64,000 nucleotides of DNA from Rugalucina vietnamica. Taxonomy: Eukaryota; Mollusca; Bivalvia; Lucinida; Lucinidae. The position numbers and the translations under genes are program-made. The stretch lies in contig OZ024873.1 of NCBI GenBank assembly GCA_964017185.1, positions 46,362,760 to 46,426,759 on the forward strand, in the 5' to 3' direction. The notes under the pieces are model-generated. The model searched no databases. It had not been told where the DNA came from and saw only the letters and a list, made by a program, of their open reading frames with translations. Below are positions 1 to 11,700 of this stretch, piece by piece (the first letter of the stretch is position 1; each line of letters starts with the position of its first letter).

Positions 1-570
1 AGTTTGTTTGTTGTCAAAACTAGACGTCAATCTGACGTGCTAAAGCCAACGTCGGTTTAACGTCTGAAAGCTGCCGTCAATCTGACGTCCTAAAAACGAC
101 GTTTGAATTCATGTCATATAAATAGTTTAAGGTGTATATTTTTTCGCATTTTTGAATAACAGTGGATTCAGAAGAGCAGTGATGCACTTTTGATAGTCCC
201 TTTCACTCCTTTGATAGAGTTTTTCGGAACATACAAAATGTTCAAGATATTAATTCAGCCTGATGTTGGTACATCTTATTTAAGCAAAATTTTATTGCTT
301 TATACTGCTAAAACCAATAAGACATTAGTGTGAGAAATAAGATTATTCTGAACAATGGTGAAATAAATATTAAAATATACAAATTTTATTTTCATCTTAA
401 TTGAAAGTTTGATAATTTAGTGAAAAACTTTATTTTGATTACTAGATAATCATTTTTTTCTACATTAATTAAGCATGAGGGCGAAATATGGGATTTCCCA
501 TACGAGACTCAGATATGACTTTTAAGTGGCAAGGTTGAAATTATTATTTGAATTTGATATTATATAGAGG

Positions 571-663
571 ATCTTACACGAGTGGTCATTTCATATGAAA
601 TTTATTAAACGAGCCTTCAGCGAGTTTAATAAATTTCATATGAAATGACCACGAGTGTAAGAT
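571..663. mobile_element. Perfect-hairpin MITE inside the foldback
   Basis: 93-bp inverted repeat running from ATCTTACACGAGTGGTCATT to its complement, with a short loop near CGAGCCTTCAGCGAG. It lies between the arms of the larger foldback and is much less diverged than they are, so it inserted later. Confidence 0.7.
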
Positions 664-757
664 TCGTTTTATCATATGACTTCTATCGCCTTCGAAGTGG
701 ACATATTTTCAATGAAAATTTACATTGTTGTTACGGACGTCGTCAATGACGTTACGT

Positions 758-866
758 CCCAGCAGGCACATGACGTCAAAATGACGTCATATCAATGTCG
801 ATGCGACGTCATGACGTCGCATCGCCGTTGATATGACGTCATTCTGACGTCATGTGCCTGCTGGGG
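758..866. mobile_element. CCAGCAGGCA-ended palindrome with CRE motifs
   Basis: About 109 bp from CCCAGCAGGCACATGACGTC to the complementary GACGTCATGTGCCTGCTGGG. The interior is almost only GACGTC-type motifs. The same CCAGCAGGCA end recurs at 1028 and, diverged, as TGTCTGCTGGG near 1945. Confidence 0.65.
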
Positions 867-974
867 TATTCCCGCAAAAGTGTTATTACACGTGTGGTCA
901 TACGATTTTTATGACATGACGTTATCCACTGGAAAACAGCAACGTCATATGATAATACATAATATGTGTAATAA

Positions 975-1227
975 ATTATGTCAGTTAAAGGGCAGCTAAC
1001 TCTGTCGACATATATGAAAAACACGTCCCCAGCAGGCATCTGACGTCAACTTGACGTCGGATATTGCCGATATTGGTTGTATTTTGGTCACGACGTCATA
1101 CAACCAATAACCAACGTCCACCTGACGTCAGTGGACGTATTGATATGACGTCGAAATGACGCCGGATTCAAACGTAAGTCTAACGTCATATGTCGACAGA
1201 GTTAGCTGCCCTTGAACTGACATAATT
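975..1227. repeat. Inner inverted repeat of the foldback
   Basis: 975-1015 and 1187-1227 are inverted copies (AATTATGTCAGTTAAAGGGC against GCCCTTGAACTGACATAATT). Between them is another TGACGTC-rich stretch containing a CCAGCAGGCATCTGACGTC end. This gives nested stems within the larger foldback. Confidence 0.6.
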
Positions 1228-1953
1228 TCTTGCGCAAATGTAACAATAATAATTTCAACATTGCCACTTTTAAAAAAGCCATATCTAGGTCTCGTATCGG
1301 AAATCACCATGCTTAATTAATTTAGAAAAAAATAATTATTTGTTAATCAAAATAAAGTCTTTCACTAAATTATTAAACCTTCTATTAAGACGAAAATGAA
1401 ATTTGTATATTTTAATACTTATTTCACCATTTTAAATTATTGATTGTTCACAATAGTCTTATTATTTACACTAATGTCTTATTTGTTTTAGCACCATATA
1501 ACAATAAAATTTGACATGAATAAGATATATACCAACATCAGAGTGATTTAATATCTTAAACATTTTCCCGAATAACTCTATCAAAGGAGTGAAAGGGAAT
1601 AACAATAGTGCATCACCGCACTACTGAATCCACTTCAGGATTTCAGAATGTTAATTAAACTGCGGACAAACATTCACGATATCGGTTTTAGCACGTCAGA
1701 TTGACGTCTGTTTTAGACGTCAAACAAACTTTCAAAATCAACCTAACCCCAACGTCATTATGACGTCACATTTGAGACATCAAACCAACGTTGTTCTTCT
1801 GACGTCAGAATGACGTCTGTTTTTGACGTCAGAATGACGTCTGTTTTTGACGTCAAACAAACTTTCAAAATCAACCTAAATCCAACGTCATTATGACGTC
1901 GGAGTCTGACGTCTATCTGACGTCCAACTGACGTCAAATGTCTGCTGGGTATA

Positions 1954-2461
1954 AGTATATGTACATCTAATTTCTAATGGGTAGAGTAACAGGCGTTAAG
2001 CAGTAGGCACATATTACCGAATAATGTCAACAGATGCCAAATGGACACAAAATGCATTAAATTAACATGTATACGGGTAACCAATAAGATATTATATACA
2101 GTACATTTTGTCTGGTGAAGAAAGTTGTCATTCAAGATAGGAGGAACCGCCTATCCATTATTTGTCCCGTGGCATCGGTTCCCAGTTTGAACCTGACCAA
2201 AGATTGTCACCAGATGAAACGGATACCTCTGGACAAGGAATGCATAAACCAAGTGAGGAATGGGCTAGAAACACATGAAACAAATAAGTAATGTATTCGA
2301 ACACACAATGAACGGACTGGAGACGATTCTGTTGGTTAGGCATCCCTTACTGCTGTCCGTTAATAAGTGACTGCTGCCTTAGCATTTGAATTTTAATGTT
2401 TGTTATTTTTTATTTCCCCTTGACTGGTATGTTGGTTTTAATTTTGCTTTGTAACACTAAT
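1954..2461. other. Unassigned stretch
   Basis: AT-rich non-coding DNA between the foldback and the first palindromic MITE. No exon, TIR or tRNA head was recognised. Confidence 0.5.
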
Positions 2462-2687
2462 ATGAGCCGCCTCGTGGGAAAACCAGCTATGTGGTTTCCG
2501 AACAGGTCTGACACAAACCAACCTGTACAAGCACAGAAAAGAGCTAGAAGCTTAAAAATTTCAGATTTAAGAAGAAGAGAGATTGTACTAACTGTGTAGC
2601 GAAAACAAAGGCGCTGATCAGCTTCGCGGTTACCGCGAAGCTGATCTGCGCCTTTGTTTTCGCATAGGCAAAAGTCAGGTCTCAAAT
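2462..2687 (+). mobile_element. Family A palindromic MITE, copy 1
   Basis: Reference copy for the most abundant repeat here (about 33 copies). Ends are ATGAGCCGC...GAGAAAACC and its complement. Towards the right lies a ~65-bp hairpin GCGAAAACAAAGGCGCTGAT / CTGCGCCTTTGTTTTCGC with inner stem AGCTTCGCGG-TTA-CCGCGAAGCT. Plus orientation is defined as the hairpin on the right. No coding capacity; autonomous partner not seen. Confidence 0.85.
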
Positions 2688-3296
2688 ACTTTTGGGGGGC
2701 AAATGTAAACACTTCAAACCTAAATCAGCTTTAAAAGGCATTTTCATGTCTTACATGGGTGTGCTACTCATTTTATGTCTTTAATGCTGTTTTTAATCTT
2801 GTTTGGATTTAATTCAGGCTATTTTCAGCAGCCAACAGGCTTAATTTCTGTATAGCTGTATCAAAATATTAGGAATGTGATTGTTGATTTACTGTCAACA
2901 TTACTTCAATCAAGTAAGCCATCAAGAGTCATTTTTAGATACCGGATGTTGGTTGGTAATTTGATGTTTTTTTTCCCCCCTCTGCAAGTTTCTTAGATCA
3001 TGAAAACCATGACAGACACTACTTTTGGTTTGTCATATCTTTGTCTGTATTTCTTGCACACCAGATCATGAGATGAGAAAATATCAGTGAATTCAAGGTT
3101 TTGGTTTGGGTTAAAAATTGCCACCTCACCCTGTGGTCACAACTGACACAAATTGGTTGTACAGAACATCACATTAACTTCATTGTTGCGTGATTATGAT
3201 ACAACAACATCAAAATGTTCAGTTTCAAAATGGTAGATGCAACTGCAACATTTTTATACGGTAAAGTTGACGAAAACAATCAAGTCTTGCTGCCTA

Positions 3297-3574
3297 CATC
3301 ACGAAAACATGTAATGTATAGTATAGCCCCTTGAACCCCACTTTTATATAGCAAAACTGGGGTATGCAGGGGTATACCTATTTTTCTTATTTTTGCTCCA
3401 AAACATAGATTGTGGGTACTCGTTAGAACCGCCTTGGTGAGGCGGTTCTAACGTGTACCCACAATCTATGTTTTGACCAAAAATAAGAAAAATATCAAAA
3501 ATTTTCAGCTGAAAATTTTCAATTTCTAAAGCTCAAAAAATCTCTGTTTATTGCATGGGCAAGTTTTCATAATG
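3297..3574 (+). mobile_element. Family B MITE with central hairpin, copy 1
   Basis: Ends CATCACGAAAACATG and complement. At its centre is GTTAGAACCGCC...GGCGGTTCTAAC flanked by GTGGGTAC and GTACCCAC. Contains ACCCCACTTTTATATAGCAA. Sister copies lie at 12409-12685 and 13379-13642. Confidence 0.8.
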
Positions 3575-3867
3575 TAAAGGTGTGCAAGAAAAAGGTTCAT
3601 GTGTGTAAGGTGTGGATACTCAAATCTGTCCCTCGGGTCATAATCTAGCAACACTCACAAGAGCCTCGTGATACCAAAGGGACAGTGTTGTACAATCCAT
3701 ACCTGGCACTCATTTTAGATATATTAAGATTGAATAATACTGAATCTGTTTTGCCCCTGTTTTAGCTAATTCACAGCATATAACATTGAGTTACTAATAT
3801 AGACCTGCAAAATTAACATTGTTTAATATACTTTTTAGCTTTTCCACATGCTTTTTTGCTTTAACAG

Positions 3868-3954
3868 GTCGTGTTTATACACGAAGTGTGTCAGAGGACC
3901 CTCATTGTCATTTGGCGGCCCGAGGGTCACTTATCCCCGCTAGTCTAGATAGAG
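3868..3954 (+). CDS. CABLES: CABLES exon a (first in window)
   Basis: 87 nt between a TTAACAG acceptor and a GTATAA donor. It starts with two bases of a split codon and ends with one. It encodes a Ser/Arg-containing stretch ([20 protein letters not shown]). This sits where human CABLES1 has a RSLS...GSLDTGSD segment just before YDPNLLDD. The one-base overhang fits the next exon exactly and gives a Val codon. The segment is short and weakly conserved, so the call rests mainly on phase and position. Confidence 0.72.
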
Positions 3955-6900
3955 GTATAATGACTAAATGGGAATATACTAACCAGAAAAGCCCTTTTTG
4001 TAGAGAATGAGACCTTTATTTGCTTGCCTTAGTTTAGATTGGATTTGCTTCTTTTAGGTTCACTAGGTTTGTGTAACACTGCATCTGTTTTTATGCACAC
4101 CTGTTCTATTCCTGTAATTATGAAGGGTGCTAATGAAATTGGGAGACAGATTTTGAAAATCTAGTTTGATTGCCGACTTAGGGAGCAACCCAAAAACATC
4201 TTCCAGGCTCCCCCATAAAAATCAAATGGTCACTCCTTTATTATTTGAATGTGCTGCCAAAAGGGAGCCTCTGATAGTAAAAGAAAAGGGATATTTATTT
4301 CACACCAGGACAGGCCATGCTTTTTGCCCAAGATTTTTGTGAATGTGGGTTATTAAGTCAATATTCCTGTTGTTTAAAGGCTAAATATGTTTTATAACTT
4401 TTAAAAATGACTGGTGCTCAGGATTTAGCTTAGGCATTAGAATTTATAGAATGAAGCTGTAAAACTAAAACTATGTGTTAACATCTGAGTTTGCATTTCT
4501 GTTGATGCATGAAAGTTTTCTAACACCATAATTTGTTTTGGGTAAAATATTAAGCCTCACTCTGGTATGTTTGTTTCAGGTTTATCAGTACTATGAGCCT
4601 TCGCATGAGAAAACCAACAGTCTGGGTTGCCAACCAGGTCAGACACAAATTGGCCTGTACAGTCACAGAAGCAGGCTAGAGGCTTGAAATTTTGGATTTA
4701 GGTAGAAGAGGAATTGTACTATGGGCAAACATTGTTGTATACAGTAAAGAATTAATATGCAGATATGAAATATGCAGACTAGGGGGATAGGCTGGGTACA
4801 CACTACTAAATATTCATGAGTACTCGCCCCGCCTTTTTCGGGGAGAGCATTTACTTTGTATTAGGGACAAAAATGACGTCACCTGTCAATAATCGTTGAT
4901 TGATTTCCGCTGTGAAGTGTTTGTTTTAACACTTGAAACATGCGCCGTTTCGAATGCCATGTTTTAGTCGATAAATCCCGGTATCGGATGGGAACGAGAC
5001 GGACTTTTCTGCATGAACCCCTCTGAAGACCCACCCGCATTACGAAACATGGTTTCTGAGGGTGCTTCCGTTTAACGGGACATAGCTTTGAATTGAGTAG
5101 GTAAACATGCTATTAATTTTCATTTGAATTAATGGGCTATGATGAACGTTTAAAATGAGACCAGTCTTGTGAATTTTGAATGTCTAGTTTTCGAGCTAGG
5201 TGACAAAACGTTAACATTGTCACCTATGGAAAACCTAATGGTGAAATGCAACCTAAAGGGAGATTGACGAGACAGACTATTGATTGGCTTTTCCTCTCTC
5301 TTGCGAAAATTACTGACTACAGCCGGTATGTATCTCTTCTTTTCTGGAAAACACTCCCTTCTGAATGAAATCCATACACAGAGTCCATGAGAAAGCGAAA
5401 AATTCATTGATTTTAGTGTCATTTTTGTAATGGGGTCCAAGCACTCGTTTTGTGGTCCTGCAGTCTTTCACGTTGGGGTAGGGGGTGGGGATAAAGAAAT
5501 GGCAAAGTGGCTCTTGTTGTTAATACTATGTAACAGCCAAGTTTTCCGTGAACGAAAGCAGTGTCATGTGGCTGTAACAAAATGCGACTTGGTAACGTAG
5601 AAACTAATTTGATGTCGAAACTCGGCTTCAAGTAGAATCAAGCATCTACTGAGAACAGGCTTATTCGTGGCCTACTTATACATAAAATGTCATATTGCCA
5701 GTAAATCATTTGTCTCGTAAAGCTTGGGTTCGCTGTTTTACTATGATTCATGTGAGTTTTACGCATTTTCACAGTCACATGGCTCATTTACCCCTTATAA
5801 TGCATGGTTGCTATGGAAAATTCGTTGTTTTACAATTTTCCAAAATAAAATGGGGGTATACCTAGAAAAAGTATGTCTGTAATACCAAAAATACGTGGCT
5901 GGAACATTTCATCTGTCATTTTGCATTGTCTGAATATTCTTGTAACATTCTGAAGAATAAAATGATACATTAATATAATACAATGCAAATTAGGTTAGAT
6001 TTACTCATCATTATTTCTCAAAATCGCAAATTAGAACAAATACGCTAAAATGAGGTAGGTGAGCATGTTTGCGAGTAAATGATTTGTATTGTAAGGAGTG
6101 TATGTGCTGTTTTACAAGGAATCATGTGTGTTTTACGCATTTAGACAGTTATGTGGATCGTTTTACCTGTCATAACGCATGGTTGCTATGGAAAATTCGT
6201 ATTTCCAATTTTCTTCGATAAATTGGGGGTATACCTAGAAAATGTATGCTAATTATTGTGCACATGCGTTTTTTGAACATTTTATCTGATGTTTTGTGTT
6301 GTACACATATTTATGCAACATGTTGAAGAATAACATGATGCATAAATGGAATACAATACAAATTAGGGTCGATTTTCTTATCAGTATTTCTCAAAATCGC
6401 AAATTCAAGCCACTTGGTAAAAATGAGGTGGGTGGGCATGCTTAATTGGCCATAACCGGAAAACCAGTTAACCGATCTCACTCAAACTTTGCATAAATGC
6501 TACACGTATAGTAAGTTTGCACAAAATACGTTCCTTTGATAGAATACAGCAAATTAAGGAATCAATTTAGGGTACACACTACTAAATATTCATGAGTACT
6601 CGCCCCGCCTTTTTCGGGGAGAGCATTTACTTTGTATTAGGGACAAAAATGACGTCACCTGTCAATAATCGTTGATTGATTTCCGCTGTGAAGTGTTTGT
6701 TTTAACACTTGAAACATGCGCCGTTTCGAATGCCATGTTTTAGTCGATAAATCCCGGTATCGGATGGGAACGGGACGGACTTTTCTGCATGAACCCCTCT
6801 GAAGACCCACCCGCATTACGAAACATGGTTTCTGAGTGTGCTTCCGTTTAACGGGACATAGCTTTGAATTGAGTAGGTAAACATGCTATTAATTTTCATT

Positions 6901-8683
6901 TGAATTAATGGGCTATGATGAACGTTTAAAATGAGACCAGTCTTGTGAATTTTGAATGTCTAGTTTTCGAGCTAGGTGACAAAACGTTAACATTGTCACC
7001 TATGGAAAACCTAATGGTGAAATGCAACCGGCTGGTTTTTTCTCTCTCTGCCTTTTAAAGCAAACATGAAAAAAAAATAATCTTGAATTACAGAATGACC
7101 ATATTTATTTTGAACAACACATGTACATGCACATGTATTTTGTTTTGCATGGTGGGGAAAAACTTATTAATCAAGAGGGAAATGTTTATGACCATTATTC
7201 AGTAATTGGGTGGAGGTTTATACTTGGGGAGAAAAAAAAAGATAACTTTGTTTTCAAATTATGTTTTTTCTGTTTGTAATATAACAATTTTTGTACTTTT
7301 TTGTCAGAACTTCAGTTTTACATGTGAATATTATTGGGAACATTATTTGTAACAGTAAAACCATCATTTAACTCATATAAGCCTGTCATCCTTTCTATGG
7401 GACCTAGGCAAACCGTATATCCCCAGATGTGACGCCGCAGAACATGACATACCATCTGGGACTATTCAGTTTGCTTAAAAGAATTTCATCAAAAAACTAT
7501 TTAAAATCGCTCCTGATCACACTTAAAATGAAATTGGACTCACATACTTATGATAATTATGGGAAAGTCCATTCATTCACTTATGGGTTAAGCATGTATT
7601 CGAATTTCCATGTTTTAATTTGTCAGGGTTGGGTCGCAGGTATTCTAGGAGTGTATCCGAGGACCCGTCAGTGACATCAACTCAATCTGGCAAAAGTTTA
7701 GTCGTACCTTTGGGTCTAAGGAGAGGTATTTACATCTGATTGCGTTAACTGCTGCAAAGTGCTAAGCGATTTACCTAAATTGCTTCGTTCACATTGCTTT
7801 ATTGTCATCAGCTTGTAATAGTGTTATTCTAAAAGTGGTCATGTTTTGCCAGATATATTGTTCACACGTCATGGCATCATCATGCTATTTAGTTACAGCT
7901 GATATTCTGCCATAGTGGTCATTATTGTCATCAATTTTAGGTCACAGCTTTTGTGCATTTCAAGTATGTCACTCGTCTTTCACTTTCTTTTGCATGTGTT
8001 TGTATTTGTTTGTGTTCATTAATAAAAAAAAGTGTCTCATAAAGCAGTCTTTCATTGAGATCTATCATGAAATGAGCTGCATGATGAGAAAAACAGAGCT
8101 TTGCCTATGCAAAATCAAAGGCGCAGATCAGCTGTGCAGTAACTGCACAGTTGATCAGCATCTTTGTTTTTGCTGCACAGATAGTGCAACCACTCTTCTT
8201 CTTAAATCCGAAATTCCAAGCTTCTACCTTCTTCAGTGACTGCACAGGCTGGTTTATGTCAGACCTGGTCGAAAACCCCAGAAGACCGCGTTCGATGGCC
8301 ATTCCCCATCTGCCACGGTAGGGTAGTTGTCAGTTTGCTGATGACAGGGTTTACATGCTGAGTAACCGCTTACTTAAAACTGCCTGAGAAACTTTTCCAA
8401 CATGATTAAAACTGTTAAACAGACATTTTTTCCTGCATCCAACTTTCTATCTACAGATTTTCATGCAATTAATCAAACTAATCAGTCAGAAGAGGAAATA
8501 AGATGCCTCTTAGATGAAAATTGAGAAGCTTATTCAGTTCTCTGTTGAGAAACTTGCTCATTTCTCTGTAAACTTCCTTATTAGTGCTTTTCAACATCAG
8601 GCAATTCGAGTTTTTTCTATGTTTAGCATCCGCGGGCCGGTTGGTTTTGGGCTTAAATTGAAAAAAAAAAAAAACAACAACAA

Positions 8684-8722
<39 letters not shown>

Positions 8723-11700
8723 ACACAAATAAATGTGCTTCCTCAATGAAAAAAATATATTGACCTTTCCGATTTTTTTACTTTTTTAAGTTTTGGACAA
8801 GTCTGATTTATGTTTTTTCTAGTCTGAGGCCATTATAATCCACACTTTGTTCAAATACATGACTTTATATTGTTTACCCAGTTTAAGTGTTTCTTTGTAT
8901 GTTATTTAACCTTAGTTAAATAGGATTTTTTTTTTTTTTTTTTTTTTTCAAGCTATGTTTGTTTCTTCCGGATAGGTAGGTAGGTTTTGCTGGCAGGGGT
9001 GGACGCTAAACATAGAATAAAATTGGAATGGCCTCATCGTTTTGAGGCAATTTTACCTCAACACTTATTATTCTCCAGTTTATAATCATTCATTATGCTC
9101 CATATTAAAATTGTGCCAATGTTAATATCAATGAATTATGTTATAGCTTGTTGTAATACATTTTTGTGAGTTAAATTGAAATGGCTTTTTAGTAAAAAAG
9201 AGTTTGTGTTAACTTTTTGCTTTGTGTGGCTTGTTATTTTAGCAAACTCTATGTACATTCCATAACAACCCTATACTTGTACATGCTTAAAAAATTTCTT
9301 GCCTCACCTTTTACTACTGAAAAGTTTTCAAGTTCGGTAGGTAGGTACTATAGCATATTTTTGTGTGTTGTACAGTTTATGGTAAAGCAATTTATTCTCC
9401 CAAGTGATTTATTTTCTTGATTTTTACAAATTATTTATTTTTGTGATTTGTCACAAGAAAAATTGAAAATGCCAGAAAAGTACAGCTAGAGACATAATCA
9501 AGAAATTTGATAGCTGTAAATATAAGTTGGGTTACAGTATTTAGGAACCAAATGAGTCGCAACGCGAGAAAAAATGGTCTTTGGGATTTCCGACCAGGTC
9601 TGACACAAACTGATCTGTACAGTCAGAGAAGCAGGCCAGACGCTTGAAATTTCGGATTTAAAAAGAAGAGAAATTGTACTATCCGTGTAGCGAAAACAAA
9701 GGCATTGATCAGCTTCGCAGTGACTGCGAAGCTGATCTGCGCCTTTGTTTTTGCATAGGCAAAAATCCTGTTTTCTCATGATGCTGCTCATCTAGACTGA
9801 TGTAAAACCAAGATGTTGACCAAAAATCACAAACAATATTACGCATGACATCAGGATTTGACAGTATTTCATGGAATTTACTATTGCAAATTTTTTTCAC
9901 TGTCACATTAGGCATTGCATTATATTTGCGAGTGTATTAGGGTAGGGGATCACCCCCTCAAATGTTTGTTTGTTTGTTTGTTTGTATTGAGGCTTAACGT
10001 CCCAGTCAACAATTTTTCAGTCATGTCGGGACGGAGCCAACTCTTCCTGGGTTTAACCAGTACTGTAGGGAGTAGATGTGTCTTGCTCAAGGACACAACA
10101 CGGTGACGCATGCGGGGATCGAACCCAGGACCTCTAGATTCGGAGTCCAACGCTCTACCACTACGCCACCGCGCTCCCTAAATGTTTGTTTGTTTTAGGG
10201 CCACATTTTCAGATAGTCTGGTCAAACAGTGTGTGCTTTAAAAGTGCAAGTTGATCAGGGTTATCATTATTGCTATGTGGTTCACTTCTTCTTGTTAGAT
10301 TTTTGAATTTTTGGTTGTTTGTAGCAGCGTAGTTTATTACTTTACAGCCTGGTCACCTACAATACCCCTTGTGGAAGTTTTGTCATGTCATCAAAATGAA
10401 TTTTATTAGCAAGGGAGATAATCCTTCATCAAGATATAGATTTTTTAATTTAGAAACTATTCATCTAATTGTCAACTAAATTTTAATTTTTGAAAGCATT
10501 TTGAGGCAAATGTAATTTTAGCACATGATAGATATTTGAAATTTTGCGATGTATTTCTTTTATTAATATTACCAGTAAATTGTTGTATGGATGAAAATTT
10601 ATTTCTTTTTTATGGGTGAAAAATCAAAACAAAGAAGAAAAAAACTCCTTTTGTAAAATATTTTATCATGGAATATGGATACTGTACAATTATTTAAATG
10701 GGCACTTTATCTAACTTTTGTTTCCAGTTCAAGAGGAAGATCAAGGTTATGACCCCAACTTATTAGACGACCCTGAACTACAATCTGGTGGCTACAGAAC
10801 AGTCCTCAACTTTTCTTCTTATATGGTAAGTACCGTAGATAATATGAGCCTTTGCATGAGAAACCAATGATCTGGGTTTCTGACCTGGTCTGACACAAAC
10901 CAGACTGTACAGCCACAGGAAAAAGCTAGTTGCTTGTAAAGGTGGAATTGTACTATCCGTTAAGTGAAAACAAAGGTGCTGCACCATTGTTTTTTCGCCT
11001 ATGCATGTTGTTGGTTTTCTTATGCAGTGGCTCAAATATTTTACAGGGAAAACTTGTGAGAGTCATATGATTCCTTCTCATTGAGACAATGATGGGATAT
11101 ATGGTACCCCCACACGGAACTTCACGCTGATAATTGTTATAGCATATAAAATGAGCCGCGGCGCGACCAGATCATACACAAACTGGTCTGTGCAGTCTCA
11201 GAAAAAGGCTAGAAGCTTGAAATTTCGGATTTAGGAAGAAGAGGAATTGTAGTATCTGTGTAGAGAAAACAAAGGCGCTGATCAGCTTCGCAGTTACCGC
11301 GAAGCTGATCTGCGTTACTGCGAAGCTGATCTGTGCCTTTGTTTTCGCACAGGCAAAAATCCAGATTTCTCGTGACAAGGCACAAATGGGCTTAGCCAGT
11401 CAGGTCCTGATAGAGCGTCCACTTCGGGACCACGAGGTCGTGGGTTCAGTCCCGGGCGCGTCAAACCAAAGACATTAAAAATGGTACCAGTGGCTACCTT
11501 GCTTGATGGATAGTATTATAAGGCAAGCACTGGCTTCTCATCTCCAAAACATATAGCACCAATAAAATTGCATGTTTAAACGAAAAAATTTGAAGTAGTC
11601 TGAATAATAATAATACATGTATTTAAAAAGGTCTAATAATAACCAATGTCTGTGTTCCTTGTGCTAAATATGTCATTCTCCTGAAGTATAGAGATTTTTA

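Larger units (their letters stand above)
1..1953. mobile_element. GACGTC-rich foldback element (left end outside window)
   Basis: About 160-560 and 1240-1660 are diverged inverted copies of each other: CTTTCACTCCTTTGATAGAG on one side, CTCTATCAAAGGAGTGAAAG on the other. The outer flanks on both sides are dense in TGACGTC. Both arms also carry nested palindromes (next entries). The right end is near 1950 at TGTCTGCTGGG. No coding capacity was seen. Full TGACGTCA occurs more than ten times. Confidence 0.75.
4795..7029. mobile_element. LTR-like element: two 459-bp terminal direct repeats, non-coding interior
   Basis: Terminal direct repeats 4795-5253 and 6571-7029, with interior 5254-6570. A 5-bp GGCTG flanks both sides (4790-4794 and 7030-7034), as expected for a target-site duplication. 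The repeats begin GGTACACAC and end ATGCAACC, so the edges are GGT...ACC rather than TG...CA. I found two differences between them, which indicates a young insertion. No gag, protease or polymerase was recognised, so it looks like a small non-autonomous relative (TRIM-like) and not an intact retroelement. The interior contains two diverged ~370-bp tandem halves, each with GCATGGTTGCTATGGAAAAT. It lies in an intron of CABLES. Confidence 0.65.

Noticed and set aside
5150-5631. Two overlapping minus-strand open frames of 96 and 70 codons
   Set aside because: They straddle the terminal repeat and interior of the LTR-like element and match nothing recognisable.
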